Source: JAKVBK01 sp022447275 (GTDB lineage: Bacteria; Pseudomonadota; Alphaproteobacteria; Rhodobacterales; Rhodobacteraceae). From it: a DNA stretch of 64,000 bases. Both the position numbers and the translations under genes were made by a program. The DNA lies in NCBI GenBank assembly GCA_047125605.1, contig CP138932.1, positions 620,001 to 684,000 of the forward strand. Reading direction: 5' to 3'. The notes under the pieces were generated by a model. The model did no database searches, had not been told where the DNA came from, and was given only the letters and a program-made list of their open reading frames with translations. The number at the start of each line of letters is the position of its first letter. The first letter of the stretch is position 1. Below are positions 59,088 through 64,000 of the stretch, in pieces.

Positions 59088-59389
59088 ATTTTCTTCCTCT
59101 CAGGTCGGCCCGCGCGGACGTGAAGACGTGGGGCGGGTGTGCCAGTATGCACTGTGGCCGTTACTGGCCTCAATGACACGCATTCTTTCCCGTCGGCTAT
59201 AGCAAGGCAGCGCCGAGTTGCAAGAAGATGAAGAGAGACGCCTAAGTCTCTGTCCGAAAAGGGGAGGTAAAGCGGCGCGAGCTTGGTTAAACTTTAGGCA
59301 CGCGACGGTTGCGGCGATTCGGTGAAAGGTGAATCTTCGAAAGAGGGCACCGTGAGACGCGCCAAAACAGCAATACGGGCAGGAGAGGC

Positions 59390-59779
59390 ATGACAGACGC
59401 GAGCGCATTTGGAGACAGGATAGCCGCTGCGATGGGGCGGATTGAGGCATCACTTGCGAATATGCCTGCGCAGGCAGGCTATTCAGAGGATGATCTCGCG
59501 GCCGCCCGAACAGAGGCCGAAGCGGCCAGCGCGGCCAAGTTGACTGCGGCACAAACCGAATTGGATCGGATGCAGGAAGCGCTGACAGCCGAGCAAAAAG
59601 CCCACACGCAGCTGCGCGAATTGGCAGATTCGCTCAAAGAGCAGAAAGAGGCCGAGACTGCGAAAGTGACTGCCCTGACAGAAGAGCTTGAACACCTGAA
59701 GGCCGCACGTGCCGCAGATCGTTCAGAACTGGAAGATTTGATCGCAGCGCTCAAGCCGCTGGTAACGGAGCAAAGCTGA
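59390..59779 (+). CDS. Coiled-coil protein upstream of zapA
   Basis: A 129-residue protein that is mostly one long Ala/Glu/Lys-rich helix (about 33-118), predicted coiled coil, after a polar N-terminus (MTDASAFGDRIAAAMGRIEA). It overlaps zapA by the bases of TGATG, so both are translationally coupled. No named family is recognised. The coupling suggests a cell-division or Z-ring-associated role, which is inference from context. Confidence 0.75.
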   Translation: MTDASAFGDRIAAAMGRIEASLANMPAQAGYSEDDLAAARTEAEAASAAKLTAAQTELDRMQEALTAEQKAHTQLRELADSLKEQKEAETAKVTALTEELEHLKAARAADRSELEDLIAALKPLVTEQS

Positions 59780-60183
59780 TGCCCGAGGTAACAATTGCGA
59801 TTGGTGGACGCGAGTTCGTAGTGGCCTGTCAGGAAGGCGAAGAGGAGTACCTCAAGACGGCTGCCAATATGTTGAACGAAGAAGCATCAGGCTTGATCAC
59901 GCAGATTGGGCGCATGCCGGAATCCCGGATGCTCCTGATGGCGGGTTTGATGCTGGCAGATCGCACTGCTGCTTTTGAGGAACAAGCCAAGGTGGCGGAG
60001 GCCAAGGTTGCCGAGCAGCAGGCGGTTATTGAGGAGTTGCGGAACGCGCCAAAGCCTGAACCCGAGCGCAAGGAAGTTCCGGTTGTGCCAGCGGAGTTGT
60101 TGGAAACCATGTCCGAGATGGCCGCCCGCGCGGAGGCCTTGGCGAGCTTTGCAGAAGAAAAAGCTGCAGAGGAAGCAAGCTAA
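59779..60183 (+). CDS. zapA: Cell division protein ZapA
   Basis: ZapA crosslinks FtsZ filaments at the division site. The 134-residue protein starts MPEVTIAIGGREFVVACQEG with the typical beta-strand head, then EEEYLKTAANMLNEEAS and MLLMAGLMLADR, followed by a coiled-coil tail with a Pro/Glu break (PKPEPERKEVPVVP). It is somewhat longer than the enteric protein because of the acidic C-terminus. Start and stop of the upstream gene overlap. Confidence 0.88.
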   Translation: MPEVTIAIGGREFVVACQEGEEEYLKTAANMLNEEASGLITQIGRMPESRMLLMAGLMLADRTAAFEEQAKVAEAKVAEQQAVIEELRNAPKPEPERKEVPVVPAELLETMSEMAARAEALASFAEEKAAEEAS

Positions 60184-60298
60184 CGCACGCGCGGCTTTTG
60201 TGCTCTCTTGCAGAGCCCGGGCTGTCAAACTACCTTTTGAGAAAGAGCGTCGCCACAGTGCGTGGCGTGGCTACACAGGTGACTAAAGGACGTCCTTA

Positions 60299-60535
60299 AT
60301 GCCAATGCATGCCCAAGAAATCGAGGCGTTGATCCGCGAGAGCTTTCCCGATGCTAAGATCACCGTCGAAGGAGAAGACGGGGTGCATATGGCTGCCATG
60401 GTTGTCGATGAAAGCTTCCGGGGAAAAAACCGTGTGCAACAACAGCGTGCCGTCTATGCAGCGCTAAAAGGCAAGATGGACGGACCAAACGGAGCGCTTC
60501 ATGCCCTGGCCCTGACGACGAAGGCGCCGGACTGA
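60299..60535 (+). CDS. BolA-family protein
   Basis: The 78-residue protein has the BolA/IbaG core: IEALIRESFPDAKITVEGED, and the helix FRGKNRVQQQRAVYAALKGKM. The conserved His is present in LHALALTT. BolA proteins pair with CGFS monothiol glutaredoxins in iron-sulfur cluster trafficking, and such a glutaredoxin gene follows 108 bp downstream, which supports that role. Confidence 0.92.
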   Translation: MPMHAQEIEALIRESFPDAKITVEGEDGVHMAAMVVDESFRGKNRVQQQRAVYAALKGKMDGPNGALHALALTTKAPD

Positions 60536-60642
60536 AACGCCACATGAATGACGACAGTAGGCAAATCTGCGCCTAATGTCGGCAATTTACAAAGACACAG
60601 CAGGGCTGCTAAATCACGCATCCCATATGAGCGGAGACACAG

Positions 60643-61005
60643 ATGAGCGACGCAGCCAATCAGATCCAAGAGACCATCAGCGGCAATGATGTCGTCCTTT
60701 ACATGAAGGGCACCAAGATGATGCCCCAGTGCGGATTCTCGTCTCGTGTGGCGGGAGTGCTGAATTTCATGGGCGTGGACTTCACAGATGTGAACGTTCT
60801 GGCCGATGATAGCATCCGTCAGGGCATCAAGGATTTCTCCGACTGGCCGACCATTCCCCAACTCTATGTGAAGGGGGAGTTCGTGGGCGGATGCGACATC
60901 ATCACGGAGATGACCCTCTCTGGCGAGCTCGACGCTCTGTTTGAGGAAAACGGTGTCGGCTTTGATAAGGATGCGGCCAATAAAATTCGGGAAGCGAACG
61001 CCTGA
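60643..61005 (+). CDS. grxD: CGFS monothiol glutaredoxin (Grx4 family)
   Basis: The 120-residue protein carries and hands on [2Fe-2S] clusters. It shows YMKGTKMMPQCGFSSRVAGV (active CGFS), WPTIPQLYVKGEFVGGCDI (cis-Pro TIP and glutathione-binding GGCD). GGAG lies just before the ATG. The BolA partner is upstream, and a strong terminator ends the unit. Confidence 0.95.
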   Translation: MSDAANQIQETISGNDVVLYMKGTKMMPQCGFSSRVAGVLNFMGVDFTDVNVLADDSIRQGIKDFSDWPTIPQLYVKGEFVGGCDIITEMTLSGELDALFEENGVGFDKDAANKIREANA

Positions 61006-61030
61006 TAGAGATCGCGAATGGTAGAAAGAA

Positions 61031-61067
61031 ATAGCCCCGCAGCAGCCGCTGCGGGGCTATTTTTTTT
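61031..61067 (+). terminator. Strong terminator after grxD
   Basis: ATAGCCCCGCAGC pairs perfectly with GCTGCGGGGCTAT around a four-base loop, followed by eight T. Confidence 0.95.
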
Positions 61068-61159
61068 ATTTGGGCTTCTCGCGCCAATTTCTATGACATT
61101 TCGCCAACACTCCATTGGTGGAGCTTCAGCCCGTTTCTTGTTGGTCGCGTGCCGACGAG

Positions 61160-63322
61160 TTATCCAAATAAGCTGGGCAATGTAGCTGCGTCGAGGGCGG
61201 CCAGTTCGGCCAATGGCGCGGCACTGCCCGACAGCACCACATCAGCGCCTGCAAAGCGGCCGATCGTTGCGATCTGCACCCCGGCCTGACCCGCAGCCAC
61301 CATCAGCGCTTCGGCTTTGTCAAAGGAACAGGCCACAAGATAGCGCCCTTGATCCTCGCCGAACAAATCTGCGGTGCCCCCTTCGTCGATGATCACGCCA
61401 ACTTCGCCCGCATGGGCCATCTCGTAGGCCGCCATGGCGATGCCCCCGTCTGAGACATCCGTGCAGCAATCAATCCACTGGGCGTTCTCGCGGATGAACA
61501 CACCTGTGCGTCGTTCTGCGTCAAGATCCACGCTTGGGGCGTCCCCTTCATCGCGGTTGAACACTTCCCACAGCAAGGCGGAGCGGCCCAAATGGCCTTC
61601 CCCTGCTACGCCGATGCGCAAAAGCACATGCCCTTCACGGGGGGTGCCTGCAATGCGTTCGTCGAGATTGTCGATCAGGCCAACAGCGCCGATTGTTGGT
61701 GTGGGCAGGATTGGTTGCCCGTCTGTTTCATTGTAGAGCGACACATTGCCAGAAACGATTGGCATGTCGAGCGCCTCGCATGCAGCGCCGATCCCTTCCA
61801 GGGCACCAACAAACTGGCCCATGATCTCGGGCTTTTCCGGGTTTCCGAAGTTCAGATTGTCCGTTGAGGCGAGCGGGCGCGCGCCGGTAGCGCAGAGATT
61901 GCGGTAGGCCTCTGCAACGGCTTGCTTGCCGCCTTCGCGCGGATTGGCAGCGACATATCGGGGCGTCACATCCGACGTAAACGCCAAGCCCTTGTTTGTG
62001 CCATGCACGCGGATGACCCCGGCGCCAAAGCCTGGGCCGGCAACCGTATCTGCCATCACTTGGCTGTCATACTGCTCCCAGATCCACCGCTTGGAGGCGT
62101 AGGAAGGCGCGCTCAAAAGGGCGCGCAGGCCGTCAACCGGATCAACATCAGGCACAAACTCAAGTGGTTCCGCTGCGTCAGTGGGAACCCAGGGCCGGTC
62201 GTATTCCGGGGCGGACCCTGCGAGGGTCGACAGGGGCAGATTGGCTTTTTCTTCCCCATTGTGGAGGATCACAAAACGATCCTCCGCGATGGTTTCACCG
62301 ACCACGGCAAAATCGAGGTCCCATTTCTCGAAAACGGCCCGGGCCGCGGCTTCTTTTGCCGGGTCCAGCACCATAAGCATACGCTCCTGGCTTTCTGACA
62401 GCATCATTTCATAGGCTGTCATGGCGTCTTCACGAACGGGTACCAGATCCAGGTTCAGTTGGATGCCAAGGCCGCCCTTGTCTCCCATCTCGACGGCTGA
62501 GCAGGTCAAACCGGCTGCCCCCATATCCTGAATCGAGATCACGGCGCCGGTCTGCATCAGCTCTAGGCACGCTTCCATCAGCCGTTTTTCAGTGAAGGGA
62601 TCGCCAACTTGGACCGTTGGGCGCTTTTCCTCGATCGTATCGTCAAATTCGGCAGATGCCATTGTCGCGCCGCCGACGCCGTCCCGTCCCGTCTTTGCTC
62701 CAAGATAGACAACTGGGCGACCAACGCCGGACGCTGCGGAGTAGAAAATCGCGTCGGTTTGAGCGATGCCTGCTGCAAACGCGTTTACAAGGCAATTGCC
62801 ATCATAGGCCGGGTGAAAACGCACCTCGCCCCCGACTGTCGGGACACCAAAGCAATTCCCGTAGCCGCCAATGCCCGCGACGACGCCGTTCACAAGGCTG
62901 GGTGTCTTGGGGTGATCGGGCGCGCCGAATGACAAGGCGTTCATGGCCGCGACCGGACGCGCACCCATGGTAAAGACATCTCTGAGAATGCCACCCACAC
63001 CTGTCGCAGCCCCTTGGTAGGGTTCGATGTAAGAGGGGTGGTTGTGGCTTTCCATCTTGAACACGACCGCTTGGCCATCCCCAATATCGACAACACCTGC
63101 ATTCTCGCCAGGGCCGCAGATAACTTGCGGGCCTGTCGTTGGCAGGGTGCGCAGCCATTTTTTCGACGATTTGTAGGAACAGTGTTCGTTCCACATGGCC
63201 GAGAAAATACCGAGCTCGGTGAACGTGGGCGCGCGGCCCATGATCCGCAGGATTTCCTGGTATTCATCTGGCGACAGCCCGTGGGCGGCGATCAGGTCTT
63301 CGGTGATCTGGGGTTCTTGCAT
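61160..63322 (-). CDS. purL: Phosphoribosylformylglycinamidine synthase subunit PurL
   Basis: PurL makes FGAM from FGAR and ATP in purine synthesis, with PurQ and PurS as partners. From ATG 63322 (GGAGGG upstream) it has 720 residues, the small-PurL length. Motifs include ELGIFSAMWNEHCSYKSSK, FKMESHNHPSYIEPYQGAATG, SIQDMGAAGLTCSAVEMG and VSGNVSLYNETDG. In-frame sequence to 63367 is leader. It is convergent with grxD, sharing the region with the grxD terminator. Confidence 0.97.
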   Translation of the reverse strand: MQEPQITEDLIAAHGLSPDEYQEILRIMGRAPTFTELGIFSAMWNEHCSYKSSKKWLRTLPTTGPQVICGPGENAGVVDIGDGQAVVFKMESHNHPSYIEPYQGAATGVGGILRDVFTMGARPVAAMNALSFGAPDHPKTPSLVNGVVAGIGGYGNCFGVPTVGGEVRFHPAYDGNCLVNAFAAGIAQTDAIFYSAASGVGRPVVYLGAKTGRDGVGGATMASAEFDDTIEEKRPTVQVGDPFTEKRLMEACLELMQTGAVISIQDMGAAGLTCSAVEMGDKGGLGIQLNLDLVPVREDAMTAYEMMLSESQERMLMVLDPAKEAAARAVFEKWDLDFAVVGETIAEDRFVILHNGEEKANLPLSTLAGSAPEYDRPWVPTDAAEPLEFVPDVDPVDGLRALLSAPSYASKRWIWEQYDSQVMADTVAGPGFGAGVIRVHGTNKGLAFTSDVTPRYVAANPREGGKQAVAEAYRNLCATGARPLASTDNLNFGNPEKPEIMGQFVGALEGIGAACEALDMPIVSGNVSLYNETDGQPILPTPTIGAVGLIDNLDERIAGTPREGHVLLRIGVAGEGHLGRSALLWEVFNRDEGDAPSVDLDAERRTGVFIRENAQWIDCCTDVSDGGIAMAAYEMAHAGEVGVIIDEGGTADLFGEDQGRYLVACSFDKAEALMVAAGQAGVQIATIGRFAGADVVLSGSAAPLAELAALDAATLPSLFG

Positions 63323-63439
63323 GACTATCCCTCCGGCGCGCCTGTCTTTAGGCGACACGGGGGCCAAGGGAAAGGGGGCAACTCAGAATGCAGCAGATTA
63401 GCTGGCGTCCGCCGAGAAAAGGTGCACAATCTACGCGGC

Positions 63440-63550
63440 AAAAAAAAGGCCGAGAACGCGTCTCGGCCCAAGTCCAACAGGGAGGTAAGACAAGAGCACT
63501 GCCCTTGTCTGATTACTGAGGTAGACCTGCGCCCCATTCCAATCAAGGGG
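63440..63550 (-). ncRNA. Candidate small RNA with CCUCCC segment
   Basis: On the minus strand a hairpin AGACAAG-N9-CTTGTCT (63510-63488) is followed by a single-stranded stretch containing ACCTCCCTG, then a perfect terminator stem GGCCGAGA/TCTCGGCC (63468-63448) and eight T (63447-63440). This is the layout of trans-acting alphaproteobacterial sRNAs whose CCUCC loops bind Shine-Dalgarno sequences. The 5' end is not defined and the promoter is not clear; it could instead be the 3' UTR of the LysR gene 85 bp upstream. Confidence 0.4.
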
Positions 63551-63634
63551 TAAGTGTTCATAGTTTGGTCATACCTGTCATGACATTTTTGCATGGCTTG
63601 CGTGTGAAGTCGGGCTGCAGCGCGACCGCTGAGG

Positions 63635-64000
63635 CTAGCTTTGACGCGCGCGGCCTTTCTGGATTTCTTCAACCACAAAATCACGAAATGCGCCTATGCG
63701 CTTGGAATGGCGTAGTTCTTCCGGGTAGGCGAGGTATACGGGCACCTCGACGCTTTCGATGTCCGGAAGCACTCTGACGAGCTGTGGCTCGCCCTGGGCA
63801 ACGTAGTTGGGCAGCACACCAATCCCAAGCCCATTGAGTACACCTTGCAACACTCCGAAATAGTTATTGACCGTCAGGCGCGATCCCACGGGGTGTGTCA
63901 GCAGCATGTTAACCAAGCCTGCGCCGGCCGCGACCTGCGTGGAAGAGGCCGCCTGAGAGATCAGGCGATGGGGCGCGAGATCCTCCAAAGAGGTCGGTGT
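63635..64000 (-). CDS. LysR-family regulator, C-terminal part
   Basis: About 121 residues of the effector-binding domain are visible, open to the window edge. LTVNNYFGVLQGVLNGLGIG followed by VLPNYVAQGEPQLVRVLPD and VYLAYPEELRHSKRIGAFRD is the usual end of LysR proteins. The DNA-binding half lies beyond the window. The target genes cannot be deduced here. Confidence 0.88.
   Translation of the reverse strand, partial: TPTSLEDLAPHRLISQAASSTQVAAGAGLVNMLLTHPVGSRLTVNNYFGVLQGVLNGLGIGVLPNYVAQGEPQLVRVLPDIESVEVPVYLAYPEELRHSKRIGAFRDFVVEEIQKGRARQS

Noticed and set aside
59088..59389. 6S RNA or other structured RNA between tkt and the zapA operon
   Set aside because: I could not find the long bulged hairpin with closing stems typical of 6S RNA in this 302-bp stretch.

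Overview
The window looks like a chromosomal segment of an alphaproteobacterium of the family Rhodobacteraceae (Roseobacter group). This rests on the 16S/23S rRNA sequence style, a VPLPA-CTERM sorting tail, bacterial Hint-domain proteins, tandem gap genes next to tkt, the purL/bolA/grxD neighbourhood and the valine-degradation gene set. I did not run any database search; family names come from motif recognition.

Layout. 1-3.8 kb: metF (partial) divergent from a MetR-like regulator, an inositol-monophosphatase-family gene, a rhomboid protease, a secreted TPR protein and tRNA-Leu. 3.9-15.3 kb: a metabolic block with a decayed enolase-superfamily gene, a GntR/FCD regulator with TGGTAT-type operators, formyl-CoA:oxalate CoA-transferase (frc), a tripartite tricarboxylate transporter (tctCBA), a PanE-like reductase, a GhrA-like hydroxyacid dehydrogenase and adenine deaminase. 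It may form an organic-acid uptake and activation unit. 15.3-21.3 kb: a complete rRNA operon (16S, tRNA-Ile, tRNA-Ala, 23S, 5S). 21.5-27.8 kb: an accessory region with a possible papain-fold protein, two coupled but individually broken secreted-protein genes, a possible transposase remnant and two Hint-domain genes sharing an almost identical 466-bp module. Its right part is bounded by a 30-bp direct repeat that covers the 3' end of tRNA-Glu, as in a tRNA-targeted island.

27.9-46.8 kb: recJ (one frameshift) coupled to glpX, a glycosyltransferase, RarD-like permease, a LysM envelope protein, an Atm1-type ABC exporter, a frameshifted SDR gene, DUF1223, MFS and DUF924 proteins, lpd, uvrA, an MpaB-like oxygenase and a 27-residue membrane protein. 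46.8-51.7 kb: valine/isobutyrate catabolism (acyl-CoA dehydrogenase, HIBCH, mmsB, mmsA). 51.8-54.2 kb: a CBS protein, coaD, and a MerR-controlled CDF exporter with a clear 19-bp-spacer promoter. 54.4-59.1 kb: tkt, two gap genes and a 47-residue membrane protein, with LacI-type palindromes before both gap genes. 59.4-64 kb: a coiled-coil protein, zapA, bolA, grxD, purL, a candidate small RNA with a CCUCCC segment, and a partial LysR gene.

Two themes stand out. First, several reading frames are broken by a single base or a single TAG (the enolase-family gene, two small secreted-protein genes, recJ, the SDR gene), which could be decay or homopolymer sequencing error. Second, the tRNA-Glu-bounded Hint gene pair is the most unusual accessory locus and is my best candidate for an undescribed system.
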